Below, piece by piece: positions 28,396 to 42,419 of a stretch of DNA of 64,000 nt. Position 1 is the first letter of the stretch; each line of letters starts with the position of its first letter. The position numbers and the translations under genes are program-made. Where the stretch lies: contig CM049307.1 in assembly GCA_026874595.1 (NCBI GenBank), positions 7,029,579 through 7,093,578 of the forward strand, in the 5' to 3' direction. This DNA comes from Sipunculus nudus (Eukaryota > Annelida > Sipuncula > Golfingiida > Sipunculidae). The notes under the pieces are model-generated. The model saw nothing but the letters and a program-made list of their open reading frames with translations. It made no database searches and was not told the DNA's origin.

Positions 28396-29200
28396 ATGCT
28401 GTCACGACAGCAAATAAGCCTCTCCCTGTAGGACAGAGAGGCTACTAGGGGTTGGTGAATTTATTCATTTGTTGCAGATGCTCTATTGTGTGACACGGGC
28501 ATGGCTCGTATTGTTGATACATTCCGTACTGGTTGAACTCTCGTTGTCATGTGGGCCTTGAGTTTTCACACTTGGTAGTGGGTCACGTGATTAGCCTGGT
28601 ATGTGTGGAGATAAACACGGCTGTGTCTTTCTAGAGAGCTCCTGAAACGCCTGTTTACTGTGGAGTAGGGTACTTTGTAGACTTTTCGAGAAGTAGACGG
28701 TTCCCGGCTTAGGGTGTGAAGGTATATAAAGGGCTGTTTTTTAGAACCAGGGGGCAGACAGCAGAGCAGATATCAGCGGACGCAGAAGCGTGTGTCAGAT
28801 TCTAAAGATCTTATCCGACGAATGCGGCAATTATGGATATTTCAAGAACTTTCCTGTATTTTATACACTGGACTTCAGTTTACATTCTGTGTTGTTTCAA
28901 GAACTTTCCACTGGACTGTCATTCTCCGAGAGCTTACATTCAAAGGACTTATTTTGGTGACACTGTTGGTATTCAGTTATTGTACCATTATCTTTCTGTG
29001 TGATCGTATTGACTTGTTGCTATTCCCCTGTTTCACTGTATAATTGTATTGATTTAGTGTATTGTATTGTTAGGATTGTTTTAGGAATAAATTATAGTTA
29101 TTTGTTAACAAAAAACCACTGACTTCTTTATTCATTCCCCTAGACATTTCCCGCTGCCTAGTGTGCAAAACCATCGATTTCAGTGTTAGAACAAAAAAAT
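28396..29200 (+). mobile_element. Possible solo LTR
   Basis: A stretch starting near TGTCACGACAGC (28399) with a strong TATATAAAG at about 28722, then a GGGGGCAGACAGCAG segment, and AATAAA about 29086 followed by a TTTGTTAACA context. This is the U3-R-U5 order of a gypsy-type LTR. No internal retroviral genes lie on either side and I could not find a target duplication, so the right end is uncertain. An ordinary host promoter is the alternative. Confidence 0.35.
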
Positions 29201-29201
29201 G

Positions 29202-29482
29202 TATGGTTCTCAGGCACTTTTTTTCAGACATCAGTGCGGGCGGGCGATATTTTATGTTTTTACCTTTTTTTATATTTCGATAAAAATGTCATATGATCAG
29301 GGAAATGATCCTATGACAAGCATGAAAATGACGGAATTCTTTTCATAAACAGGTAAGAGCACTAATTAAAAAAGGAAATCTTATAAAAATTGTATTATTA
29401 TATCTTGTTGAAAGATGAAAATCAAAATAAAATTTTTTATGCGGGGTTTTAAAATTGATGTGGGCGGTGCCTAAGAACCATA
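29202..29482. mobile_element. Small element with 16-bp terminal inverted repeats
   Basis: TATGGTTCTCAGGCAC at 29202-29217 matches GTGCCTAAGAACCATA at 29467-29482 in inverted orientation with one mismatch. Inside each end lies a similar but weaker G+C-rich stretch. There is no coding capacity, so it resembles a MITE of about 280 bp. Confidence 0.7.
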
Positions 29483-30680
29483 AAAGAACAATACCTTTTT
29501 ATTCTTTTTTTGCCTTATTTCTTTTTTTTAATGTTTATTTCCGTTCTCCTGTCATTTTCTGTCCACAGTAGATCTCAAATATGACTGATTTTCAAAAGCT
29601 GCAATTGAAGCACAATATTAGACCAAGGCCTTACATTTACACCTGATATTTATTTATTAACTTGACCTTATTCTGAAGGTGGTCGGATATCCGTACTCCG
29701 TTCCCCCATTATCGCTCATTTGCTCGTAGGGAGGAGGCTTCCAGCAAAGGCTCTTGATTCCCTGTTGGTATAAAAACTGGCTTAAACAATTTCATTCAGC
29801 TGTATAAACATATCTGTACATTTTAAGGAGTGCTTAACCAGTAAATACTGATTGCCAGTAACCTCAAATCTTCTTTGTATGGAAAAACAAGGCTAGCTGG
29901 GAGGTTTTTTTAATTTGAAAACTGTTTAAGCCTTGCAGTATTTGTACCGACAGCAGTTCAAGCGCCGGTGCTTCAAATGATCGCTATGCGATTGCATACA
30001 TGAAGCTTTTACTGCCATTGTTTTTCGCTTCTCATCAATGCAATAAGTGATGCATTCCTAAAGCCCCGGGCTCACTCAGATGAATCCTGGAGGGAATGTT
30101 TCAATGAACTCCCAGGAAGAGAATTATATGACTAAACTGTGATCTTTGATACTGGTCAACCAGTTCTCAGGGAAGCCCTGCTTCTCCCATCAGACGGGTC
30201 ATTGTATGAAAACACCTGTTCATTACTTCAGGTGTTCCGTTATATTTATTATTACCGTTACCATGGCAATAATTAATGATTACCAAGGCGGCTTTGTGGA
30301 AACGTGTTATATCCGAGTAGATAGCTGACTTGCCGTTCAATTGGTCACATGATAATCATGAAACCTGTATCTTTCAAAACACATCCAGGCTTTCATCAGT
30401 GACTCATTACTGCCTGGAGCCGCAGACAAGACGCCCATATCTTGATTTTTGTACATCGGGGGATGAAGCGAGGCAATCAATACGACATCTCCTTCTCCGT
30501 TACTCGAGTGTTTGTTAATCCGGAAACATAGCACAGAGTGTGTGTATTACTTGAACAACTGCAGGTCATTAGGTGTAAAGGATGACTGAGTGTACATTTT
30601 TCATAAATTAAAAAGTCTGAATTCTTGAAATCACACAATACACACATATATTTTTAATTTTCAGATAAGCAGTAATGTAG
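29483..30680. other. Host-like DNA, nothing recognised
   Basis: No gene or clear repeat family. Confidence 0.4.
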
Positions 30681-30684
30681 GACT

Positions 30685-32095
30685 CGAGTCCAGCCTTGGA
30701 CTAGAGTCGTGACTCGAGTCCACTTTTGTAGGGACTCGTAATTGACTCGAGGGTCCTTTACTAGAACTTTCACTCGAGGGTCCTTGACTAAAACTTAGAC
30801 TCGAGGGTCCTGGACTAGAACTTTGACTCGAGGGTCCTGGACTAGAACTTTGAGGGCCCTGGACTAGAACTTTGACTCGAAGGTCCTGGACTAGAACTTT
30901 GACTTGAGAGTCCTGGACTCGGCCTTTGACTCGAGGGTCCTGGACTAGAACTTTGACTCGAGGGTCCTGGACTAGAACTTTGACTCGAGGGTCCTGGACT
31001 AGAACTTTGACTGAGGGTCCTGGACTAGAACTTTGACTATGGGTCCTGGACTAGAACTTTGACTTGAGAGTCCTGGACTCGGCCTTTGACTATGGGTCCT
31101 GGACTAGAACTTTGACTTGAGAGTCCTGGACTATAGCACTTTTACTCGAGGGTCCTGGACTAGAACTTTGACTGAGGGTCCTGGACTAGAACTTTGACTA
31201 TGGGTCCTGGACTAGAACTTTGACTCGGGGGAACTGGACTAGTACTTTGACTCGAGGGTCCTGGACTAGAACTTTGACTCGAGGGTCCTGGACTATAGAA
31301 CTTTGACTCGAGGGTCCTGGACTAGAACTTTGACTCGAGGGTCCTGGACTAGAACTTTGACTGAGTGTCCAGGACTCTGACTTTGGCTCGAGGGTCCTGG
31401 ACTCGGACTTTGACTCGAGGGTCTTGGACTAGAACTTTGACTCGAGGGTCCTGGACTCGGACTTTGACTCGAGGGTCCTGGACTAGAACTTTGACTGAGT
31501 GTCCAGGACTCGGACTTTGACTCGAGGGTCCTGGACTAGAACTTTGACTGAGGGTCCTGGACTCTGACTTTGACTGAGGGTCCTGGACTCGGAATTTGAC
31601 TCGAGGGTCCTGGTCTAGAGCTTTGACTCGAGGGTCCTAGACTAGAACTTATACTGAGGGTCCTGGACTAGAACTTTGACTGAGTGTCCAGGACTCGGAC
31701 TTTGACTGAGGGTCCTTGACTAGAACTTTGACTGAGGGTCCTGGATTAGAATTTTGAGTGAGGATCCTGGATTCGGACTTTGACTGAGGGTCCTGGACTA
31801 GAATTTAGAATGGAGTCCTGGACTCGAACTTTGACTGAGGGTCCTGGACTAGAACTTTGACTGAGGGTCCTGGACTAGAACTTTGACTGAGGGTCCTGGA
31901 CTCAGACTTTGACTGAGGGTCCTGGACTCGGTCTTTGACTCGAGGGTCCTGGACTTGAACTTTGACTCGAGGGTTCTAGACTAGAACTTATACTGAGGGT
32001 CCTGGACTAGAACTTTGACTGAGGGTCCAGGACTCGGACTTTGACTGAGGGTCCTGGACTCGGACCTGACCTCAGACTCAGAGAAAAGTACTCGA
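30685..32095. repeat. 27-bp minisatellite, about 50 copies
   Basis: The core unit is GGACTAGAACTTTGACT followed by CGAGGGTCCT. Variants carry GGACTCGGACTTTGACT or lose the CGA. Edges decay near 30690 and 32090. It lies in the inferred gene body upstream of the first ankyrin exon seen here. Confidence 0.95.
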
Positions 32096-33640
32096 GGAAT
32101 CAGGCCGAGTCCTTCTCGAGTCAATTCAGGGAAAGCTCTGTCACGTGATATAAAGACATTTACATACATGCTCTGCATCGGGGAGATAAACTTTAAAACT
32201 AAACAAGTCAAAAAATGTGTAAACTAATTCAAAAATAATTATGGCATTTTTTTTATTATAGATCATATGATACAAATACAATAAGTGAACATATAAAGCA
32301 AAAAAGGCCATATTTAACATTAAAAAAGTTTTCATATATAGAAAAAATAGTGAGACGGTCTTTCAGGTTATTCATAGTAAGGATAGCGCAAACAGCGAGA
32401 TGTGACAAAGGCAAGTTCAAAATTGAAGGAAGCAGTTCCCCTATATTTTTCATCACAAACATGCACTATGGATCTTTTTCCTTTTATAACAACATTATAA
32501 CAACATCCAAGACTCACCTTTGTTGGGGAAAAATTAAGAAAGTAATATATATAGTTAATTGGGAGGTGTAATTAGTAACCATCAAGCTTCTGTCTACGTT
32601 TTTTAAATAAAATATCAGCTGCACATTTTTTTTTTGTCTTGAGATTGGGGTAGGGAAAACCAACACTCTAAGTTCCTTTCATCAAGGCACATGAGCTCAG
32701 GATTCAATGACGTGTTTCATGCCAGTGCTCCTTATCATTTCATCAAGGCACATGAGCCCGGGATTCAATGACATGTTTTATGTTTGTGCTTGTTGTCATA
32801 TATTGGGATCACTTTTGACAGAGTGTAAGCGATTTCGCATCCAATTCAACTGATCCCATCACATGAAAATGATCCGATGAGTGTAATCGGCTATGTTGTG
32901 GGCAGTGTTATAGGGGCCATTATTACGGTGCAGTATCAATTATCATAATTTTTTTAGCGAATATAAGACCATAGTGGATTTTACTTTGTTATTTTGAAGT
33001 CCAGTTTATTCCGATTGTGAGAGAGAGAACATTAAAATGCTCAGATTAAAGGTCAATTAGTTACAGGACTGATCGGTATCGAAGATATAATACATGTTCT
33101 TGGCTGGCTCCACATAACGGTCATGACTTGTGAATACTTGAGCATTACTGAGAAGAGAGCTTGATTAACTGCTGTGTTATAATAGAAACCGATGTCACCA
33201 GTCTCCACGAACTGGAGTGGTTAACATTAATTGTCAGGATATGACACCATATCACCGGGCGCATGGCAGTCAGATCTTATGTAGACGCCTCTTCACTTTT
33301 TTCGCTCCCTTTGTACGCTTCGTATCGACGAAGCAAGAACGTCCTGGGAATTCACAGTCGATGGATGTGCCTTTTTTACGTTTCTCAGTGGGTGGGTTGC
33401 TGGTTAATGTTCAGAAGAGTGAGACGATGTCACATTTTCAGGAGACAGAGCTGGGTTGGGTCATTTATCTCTTTCATTAATAAAAACCAATAAAATATTT
33501 CACATAAAACATTCGCATAATAAAACATGACACAGACTACTCGGAATCAAGCATGTTATTTTATGATAGCAGGTTAATTATTTTCAGCCCGTTTGATGTT
33601 ATATATCCATGTTGCTAATTGATGATAGACATAACTATTT
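32096..33640. other. Host-like DNA with a short direct duplication
   Basis: A segment with TTTCATCAAGGCACATGAGC occurs twice (about 32676 and 32737), 61 bp apart. Nothing else was recognised. Confidence 0.45.
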
Positions 33641-33648
33641 TACTGTTT

Positions 33649-33651
<3 letters not shown>

Positions 33652-33740
<89 letters not shown>
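33652..33740. repeat. (TA)n microsatellite
   Basis: About 90 bp of TA with a few AAA and TTT interruptions, 48 bp before the ankyrin exon acceptor. Confidence 0.95.
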
Positions 33741-33744
<4 letters not shown>

Positions 33745-33787
33745 CATTGATTTAGAAAAAAAGTCATGTTTTTCTGTTTCATCGTAG

Positions 33788-33846
33788 CCTTCTCCGGGGA
33801 CATTCGCATGTTACGGAAGTTGTTGGATGAGTGCGGTGAAGTTAAT
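33788..33846 (+). CDS. Ankyrin-repeat gene, internal exon (59 nt)
   Basis: The acceptor TTTCATCGTAG ends at 33787 and the donor GTAAGT starts at 33847. In frame, the exon begins with two bases of a split codon, then FSGDIRMLRKLLDECGEVN, the second half of an ankyrin repeat. It ends on a codon boundary, as the next exon requires. Its upstream partner exon was not found in the window. The phase and the repeat register fit the exon at 48749, which begins with the NEKDHVGQIPLH part of the next repeat. Confidence 0.7.
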
Positions 33847-34839
33847 GTAAGTATATAGACACTGCTTCACACACACATATATAATACACATACATATTTA
33901 CATAACTATATACCAGTGCACTCACTCACCCACATATAAATGCTGGTATATATAACCTATATTAAAACTAGTTTACCTTTCCCGTCACTCCAGCAACACC
34001 TATCGTCACTGATTGAGTTCGTAATTTCGAGAAGAAAATTGTATTTTTTTGTTACATCTAAAAAAAGGACCTCACTTATCAATAACAGCGAGCTTCCTGT
34101 TGAATAAAGTCTCTCTTGTGTAACTGATTCCTCTTGTAAAAAGTACATTGCGGAGTCACTGGACTCAAACACATGCAGCAGGTGACATAAACGCGCAGTA
34201 CATGTCCTCATCGTAAAGGTCTACTGCATATTTCATATTTTATAACATCACTGTAACGAGTGTTACGTTACTTGAAAAGTGATTTGTAACTGATGATGAT
34301 AAAACATATGCTGTTTAGAAAATAAAGTGAATGGGCAATCGGAAACAATGCATTATGGGAGTAACGTCAGATATGTATCGTCTGTCGGAAAATCACGCTA
34401 TAGCTGTGTTCGATAACCTCGTTACATTCTAAACCTACCCCCGTCATAAGGTCTGTGATAGATTGGTGAATTGTTTATTCATAATTTTCACTGCACTGTT
34501 GTCACTAATGATATGAGTAATATCTTATACCTACAGCATACAAACCTATAAGTTATTTTTTTCAGTCCTGCATTATTTCTCTGCGTAAATACACGGTGTA
34601 CCTGCACCGTTCAGCTTATTGTACCACAATGTATTCATTATCAGGGAAACGCCACGTGCAATAGGAACCTGACCACATACTGGTCTGACAACGTATGGGT
34701 GGTTGCCTGGTGTTGACAGGCAGGACTGAACCAATGCTCGCCAGCGTGATGTTTAAGACAGATGAGCGTTCATTTATTTTCATCATACATAAACATAAGA
34801 TATTATACGTCAGCAAAAATAAATTACTTGTTTGTTGAC

Positions 34840-34844
<5 letters not shown>

Positions 34845-34882
<38 letters not shown>

Positions 34883-34937
34883 CTGTCTATCTCTGTCTCT
34901 GTCTGTCTGCCTGTCTGTCTGTTTGTGTCTCTGTCTG

Positions 34938-35005
<68 letters not shown>

Positions 35006-35006
35006 T
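34845..35006. repeat. Compound (CT)n / (TA)n microsatellite
   Basis: Long CT runs with TGTC interruptions to about 34971, then TA to about 35000. Both strands are open in places only because of the dinucleotides. Confidence 0.95.
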
Positions 35007-37989
35007 ATGTATGTGTGTATGTTTGTATGTATGTATACTCGTAAGCTTTTGAATAATCACTGAAAACGTAATTTATTGTATTCGCCGAAGCCAAATACTA
35101 TCGCTGTATCGCTGATACTATCTTTCACGCGGGTTCCGACACAGGTTTTCTTCTGCGAAAAAAAACTCCTCTGAGACCACTTAAAAGGGTCTGTCTGAAA
35201 TCGGCATCATAGGGTAACATGGGAACCGGTGCCTTTTAAAGACTGGTGGTGTCACGTGGTCATGCCTTTCACAAATCTCAGAAGCAGGTATATCCATCTT
35301 GGATAGCTTTTTCTTTCATAAGACAGGTGGTGCCACCTACAATCATTCGTTTATAGTACATCCATGCGCTTATCTCTCTATTTGACGTATCTGCCTGATT
35401 TATTGCATGTCAATAGAACTCGCATAATTTTTTTAGCATACATAAGAATGTTAGCGCCACTAACAACCATTCTCTACGTAACATTCATCAGTGCATCCAT
35501 TTCTGATGAAATTCACATGATCTTGACAGTGGTTAATTTGAGGCACAAATCTGATCATTTCCTATAAAGAGGCCGGGTGTACAGAACATTTTGATCTTTT
35601 TGGTCCCTCGAAATTAATGAATCTTACGCTCTCTGTCGGCCGAGGGTGATCTGTCATCTGTTAATGATTCAAAGCATTCTGAATGAAATTGTCAAATAGC
35701 TTTAAAAGATAATCAATTACAATAATTAGCATTAAGGAGTTTCGTTTGGACTGATATTTTAATTAATAAGAGAGCTGCTTGGTGATCCAGTAATGAGCTT
35801 AATTACCCACCAGTCGTCTCCCAGATCTTGCAGCCTTTAATCTTGGATTACATCGCAGGTTGACTGTCACAATTTATTTTCCGTTTGATTTAATCACAAT
35901 CAAATTGTTAGCATGACTGAGCTGGCTTTTTGCTTCATCTTTACTCGAAATCTGACGTTTTACCTGCCCATTGTACATCCGTTTTCATCTGAATAAAAAG
36001 GGTTCAAATTTATCATGATCAACGCACTGTCATCGCTCATGGTCGATTGTATCCTAAATTTTAAGATTGATTATTATTTCGCAAACAGGTATTTTGTATA
36101 AAATTTAATAAACTACATTAAAATTCTCCGTGAGGGAGGATTTCTAGATATAACACAAGTCACCTACGGGTCTTTGCACTCAACTTATAATACTATCTGC
36201 ACATAAAATATTTGAGCTGGTGCATGTTTCTCTGAGACAGAGAGGTAACAAAAGGAGACAATATCACCACAGCCTGATTCTAATGAAAAAAAACACTGTA
36301 AAATTAAGCTTTGAATTTTCATGTATGATCATAGTCTGTGCTACAACATGTGTTAAAATGACTGCTTTCTGTCTGCTTATTGTAAGTCTCAAATTCAGTT
36401 GCAATATAGCGTCACAATGAAGGAATTATAGCTGGCGCTACCATCCTTACACAATAAATAATATTCTTAATAAAAGCTTATATGGGAAATTTTGAAGCAA
36501 TGCTTGCATCCATTGTTGATAAACTGTGAGTTTCTTACGTTAAATTCCCTTAATCTAAAGGTTTTCTCCAGGGTATGTACTCAAACCTTGCATGGGAATA
36601 TCTGCCTATAAAGCACATAATTCAGGGCGAATTAACAAAACCTGTTTTCTATATGCGAAGTTATGCGAAGTCACGTTACCTATTTTCAGGTTTGGAAATG
36701 TATTACTTCCGTTCCAATGGGCCAGGTCGAATACCCATCGATGTAAGTCAGCATAACTAGGGGTAAACTAAAATGAAATGTGTAATCGAGCTCAGAAAAA
36801 AAGTGCCTTCTGCTTAATAGAAATACGTTTAGTTTATTTCACTTTTTGTACTTTAAATGCAATCATTCAGCTGTAGGCAGTGTAGCTGTGATATAGTTAT
36901 CGTCCATTTAATATTTGCTCAACCAAGTAAAATATGGATACAAACAAGATTTCTTCATCTAACGGTCTTCTTGTACAAGGGTTATTATAGTATCCATTAA
37001 TAGAAGGTAATTCGTGTTTGTATTCCATGATGATATTATCAAGCCACCATTCATTGAAATAAATCCAGCTTTATGCAAGCCCGCGTTCCTGAACAAAGCG
37101 CCGATACGACTCTTCCCAAAAGGGATTACATTACAGTATTTGTCTAGCTCTTACCACAAATCCAAAGTGCATGAAACCTGGTACGGTGCCTAGGGTATCA
37201 GCCCTGCTTTACCAGCGCTAATTAACTGGCCTGTGTTGCTTCGAGTGTCGTTATGATTCTATGGTTACCTAGGTTTCCATAAATGTCAAATCTCTCTTGG
37301 AGCGTATTCACAAGTTATATTGACATGGATAGGTAATTACAGCCAATGCCAAAGGGAAGTTACGTTATCATGACGTGTTGTATTGAATTATTAAACAGGA
37401 AATATTTCTAGTCAGCTATTTGACGTGTTGAGCAAATGTCCTCCGAGGCGTCCGCGCTCTGAGAAAAAAAAATATATTAGCAAAAGTCTTGCGCTAAAGT
37501 CCTGCGTGACGGGATTAATTCTTAAGTTCACTTTTATTTAATTTCATTAGAAATCGTTCTGATACTGTTGAAATATCAATTAATTATTTTAGTGGAAAAG
37601 TTTTAAGAGGAAAATGTTCCTGAATCGTGCATAATCATCGATATGATTAGCGCTACCTTATCACGTCTCTGTCATTTTATTTCTGTCTGTAAAAATATCT
37701 GGAAAACGGCAATTGCCATTGGGGCTTAGAGTTGAGATATTTCAATTTTTATGGAACACAGGAGACTGTGTGGCAACTGCAATTTGCGTGCACGATTTAA
37801 TTTTTAGCTCAGCTGGGCGTGGATTTAAGTCATATTAAGGTAAATATTGATCGGAATGTCCTTGTTCTCTCGGCCATCCTTCGTTAGAAGTGCACGACAA
37901 TCTAAGCCAGTAGTCGGGCACAAATTGTAATCGGGAGTGCGCCCCATTTTAACACGTATCCATGTGATCAAGCAAATTTTGAATTAAGG

Positions 37990-38925
37990 CAAAAAATGCC
38001 ACTTTCTATAATAGTATTCCGAGCATTAAACCATATTTACTCCAACTATGTTAGTATTCCTAGCATTAGATCATATTTACTCCAACTATGTTAGTATTCC
38101 CAGCATTAGACCATACTTACTCTAAGTAAGTATTCCCATCATTAGACCATATTTACTCTAACTATGTTAGTATTCCTACCATTAGACTATATTTACTCTG
38201 ACTATGTTAGTATTCCTACCATTAGACCATATTTACTCTGAACTATGTTAGTATTTCTACCATTAGACCATATTTACTCTGAACTATGTTAGTATTCCTA
38301 CCATTAGACCATATTTACTCTAACTATGTTAGTATTCCTACCATTAGACCATATTTACTCCAACTATGTAAGTATTCCTATCATTACCCCATATTTACTC
38401 TAACTATGTAAGTATTCCTACCATTAGACCATATTTACTCTTAATAATGTTAGTATTCCTACCATTAGACCATATTTACTCCAACTATGTTAGTATTCCT
38501 ACCATTAGACCATATTTACTCTAACTATGTTAGTATCCCCATCATTAGACTATATTTACTCTTAACTATGTTAGTATTCCTACCATTAGACCATATTTAC
38601 ATTAGGAATAATGTTAGTATTCCTACCATTAGACCATATTTACTCTGAACTATGTTAGTATTCCTTCCATTAGACCATATATACTCTGAACTATGTTAGT
38701 ATTCCCAGTATTAGACCATATTTACTCTTAACTATGTTAGTATTCCCCGCATTAAACCATATTTACTCTAACTATGTTAATATTCCCAGCATTAGACCAT
38801 TTTTTTCTGTAACTATGTTAGTATTCCCAGCATTAGATCATATTTACTCTAACTATGTTAGTATTCGCAGTATAAGACCATATTTACTCTAAGTTAGTAT
38901 TCCAAGCTTTAGACCATTTTGAATA
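37990..38925. repeat. 40-bp minisatellite, about 23 copies
   Basis: The unit core is TTAGTATTCCTACCATTAGA followed by CCATATTTACTCTAACTATG. Copies differ by a few bases (CAGCATTAGA variants at both ends), and one unit near 38600 carries an irregular join. Confidence 0.95.
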
Positions 38926-39684
38926 AATATTCATACAAATGATAACATTTCTCAGCAATTTTGTTTTTGATTATCAGTTGATTTTTTAATTACACTTGTG
39001 AGTTTAAATGGCCCATTACATTTTATTTATACATTTAATTTGTGTTTTAAAAGGGAGAAATATTTACGGCTGAAACGTCATGTTTTATCTATACCTGAGC
39101 CGATGTCACCATGCAAGGTTATAAGAAATCTTATATTTATGTATTTCATATAAGAAATAAGGACCCTTTCAGTTTTTCCACCCGGATTTGGATACAAAGC
39201 GTTGTTTTCCATTGGTTTCAGTTGTTAGTTGCTCTTTTTCCCATGAATAAACCAGCGTTCACATTATATAAAACGCGTTTTCTAAACAAAAGTTTTAATA
39301 AAAGTAGCCTGAATCTTTTCGTTGCATAGTACAGTTGACTGAACCCAACAAGAGCTGAATCCGTGATTGACGAAATGTTAAGCAACTACGTGAAATTTCT
39401 TTCAGGAAAATTGATGGATCGAAGGATAACCTTCATATAAACAACACGTCACTATTAGTTCGCCTTCAGTCAAATATATGCTCTTAGTTTATAAAACACC
39501 ATAGCGTCACAGGTGACAAGGTTTGTCAACTCAGCACTTTTTAAAATTAATTTTTAATCCAATCTTCTTCCATACGTATTTTCCCCTGACAAAAGTCAAA
39601 CGCAAAAATATAAAATTTTTAACTGCCGAAATCTTTTCAAATCAATGTTTTTGGCCTATCTATGCCTCCTCTACTTCCCGGGTC

Positions 39685-40010
39685 CTGAGTCATACTTGAA
39701 GCCACCCCCCCCCCCCCCCCCACTCCCCCCCCACCCCATGACAATACACTCTACAAAAACTTACATTATGCAAGTACCTTTAATATAACATTTGTAATAT
39801 TAAAGGTATTTGCATGATAAAAGATAGAGTAAGTTTTTTTGTAGAGTGTATTATGACGGGTGTACAAACGAACGGACAAAGCTGGCACATAAATGGAAAA
39901 CTAACTGGTCTCTCAAAATATATTTATATATGATTATAGCGGGGTCGAAAAGCATTACAGACAGCTGCTTCATACTTGAAGCCCCCCCCCCCCCCCCCTT
40001 CTCCATGACT
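39685..40010. mobile_element. Inverted-repeat element with flanking poly-C
   Basis: Arms at about 39745-39790 and 39805-39853 are inverted copies (AATACACTCTACAAAAACTT against its complement), so about 110 bp folds back. A CATACTTGAAGCC string followed by a C run occurs on both sides (39689 and 39970). The right part is repeated in inverted orientation at 47860-47990. Confidence 0.65.
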
Positions 40011-40045
40011 TTAACGCAGTCCTTACATATTTTGTCAAAGGATAT

Positions 40046-40170
40046 CTAACTGTGGACTTCCATATGTGGCCGCTAACATTCACAGACTTAGGATGTAAAT
40101 TTTTATGTTTTATTTCCCTGGTTTGTTATTTGTTTGCTCTGTCTATATCAGCATCCCTTTTTTTTTGTTA
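40046..40170 (+). repeat. Interspersed repeat, copy 1
   Basis: About 120 bp, with CTTCCATATGTGGCCGCTAA and a TTTTATTTCCCTGGTTTG stretch, matches 42420-42545 in inverted orientation. Probably a fragment of a retroelement 3' end. Confidence 0.7.
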
Positions 40171-40842
40171 CCGATGTATGGCCTTCATAATGAAACAATA
40201 AAAGTTATCTACACATTTTTTTATTTATCCCCTTTGTGTCGCGACGAGGCCCGATCTTTACAACTAAGACGAGAATTTATTTAGTTTGAGGGGGATTAAA
40301 TGAACATAATTTGCGTCCAATTAAATCCAAATGGCACCTTCATGGAACTTCTTTATTCGACGGCAGATGTACATGTAACAGTTGTATGTGTTTGCATGTA
40401 CTATATATGCCAAGTAATATCACATATATCACATTTATTGCAACTTTCTCAGATATACTGCTGCAAGCTTCCATAAGTATCATATATCAATCAGCATCAT
40501 ATTAATATGGATTATTCGTCGGCTATATGATCGCCAACTATATTGAATTGCCTGTGCAAGCTGAACCCATTTCCCCACTTTCTGTAGCTAAACCAGAAAA
40601 GACTATTGCTTTAGGTTTTATATTAAAATTAACAGCTTTTTACAGAAAGGTGACCCAAATGAGCATAAATTTAACTGGATTTTTTAAATGGTATTATGGA
40701 AGCATACAAATTTAGTCAATAGCAACATAAGACAACTGATGTAAATGAGCACACGCTTCTGACGTCATTTCTGTTATAAAATATTTCTGGAATACCTGAA
40801 ACTTTCAGCGCTAAAATTCATGTTATATAATCGATAATGACA

Positions 40843-40935
40843 ATGCGTTAGAGTTTTATAAAATGCACCGCCCCAGAAACAATTTGCCAATGCGTTAGTG
40901 TTTAATAAAATGCCCCGCCCCCGAAAAATTTTGCC
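40843..40935. repeat. Two-copy 47-bp direct repeat
   Basis: CAATGCGTTAG followed by a TTTAATAAAATGC-like stretch and CCGCCCC occurs twice in tandem, at about 40841 and 40887. Confidence 0.7.
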
Positions 40936-41351
40936 GTCGGGGTTATGCATAATAATGAGGTAAAAAAGTCTTTCTGAAACTTTGAACTTAAAAAATGCAT
41001 GAGTGCAAATCGGCAACATATAGATGTATTCCCATGTATGGACACAGAAAACACGAAGGTTTAATGCAATTAATTGTTTAATATCAAGCTGGCGCCATTT
41101 TATAGAAACACGTAACATAATTAGTAATGTCAAATTTTGTTCCGTGAGATGATATCGCAAATTCAGGGATTTACTTGTATCTAAGAGACTTACAAATGCA
41201 GACAACAAAATGATTTGCCGTGAACAGCCTATGGCTAAAAGATCGCTAATTAATTACCCATATGCATTTAAAAATTCATTATTTAAGGCACGAGGAAGAC
41301 TAAGCTACATTTCCCAAGAAAATAAAAAAAGATGATAACCTTGGAATATAG

Positions 41352-41383
<32 letters not shown>

Positions 41384-42419
41384 AATGGTCATATGGGGGA
41401 GGGGGCTCCAATCATAAGGGATAGTTGGCTGTCGGTTGGGACACGGATATCGAGAATATCTCAGTTAAGCTCATTTTTCATTAAAGTTAACTTTATAGAT
41501 TAACGTACAGCCAAGGATGTGGGTGGCATGCACAAGGAAAGAAAAAATTATTATGGAATTTTACCATATTTTACCTTACACATCCTTTTCCTTATTGCTA
41601 TATGAAAACTTATGAGAATTAAAATGTATTGTTTACCTTATTGAATGATGTCGCCAAACTCTTATTTCAGTATACAAGGTCTGGTTTGTAATAACATTTT
41701 TTTTCAGCATTCCTCTTTGTTTGCACTTCAAGTTCTGAATTTAATTAGGGAGTCTGCATATTAGGGTGCAAGTTAAAGCTTTCCTTACTTTAAAGAACTA
41801 AAATGTCTTATACATGAAATTTACGGCAGTAAAACGGTGATTATCGCGATAAATATAACAGGTCTTGGACTTGAAACTTTAGTCTATCCTGCTGTCGATT
41901 CTGGAATGGGTCAAGAAATAATTTCCCATGTTAATTTTTGTCAGGAAGCCTGCAGAGGATTATACATGCTTCAGCTAAATCATGGAGGGCCGAGTGCATG
42001 TCAGTCAGGTTGAGACTATACTTGTTGATTCCGAGATCCACCTGTCTGAGCTGTGTAGCCGTGTTCCTACCTTACCCAGAGGCATTCTTTCCCATTAACT
42101 GAGTTTCTGCCTCAAAAGATGTTTATATATGTACTGGTGGCAGAGTGCCACTATACTTTTACGAAAGCTTTTGAAGAGGCTGGAGCATGTTTGTGTTCTG
42201 AGCCGGACAGATACATTACCCGGATATCATAACAAACCAGAAAGTAGTTAAATACCACTGATTCCGCCGTGTTTCACGGTAAACGAACTCCGTGGTTGGC
42301 GCCGAAAAAAATTACCATTGGCCTCGGTTGGGATAAAGAAAACTCATGGTGGTGATCAGGATCGTCTTCAAAATTTAAAGGATTGTTTCCTGTGTATCAC
42401 CCTTTTCCTCTACAAAATT

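Noticed and set aside
30685-32095. Possible CRISPR-like array
   Set aside because: Units are contiguous with no unique spacers; it is a minisatellite in a eukaryotic context.
34762-35094. Long ORFs on both strands rich in Ser-Leu or Arg-Glu
   Set aside because: They are translations of CT and TA dinucleotide repeats.
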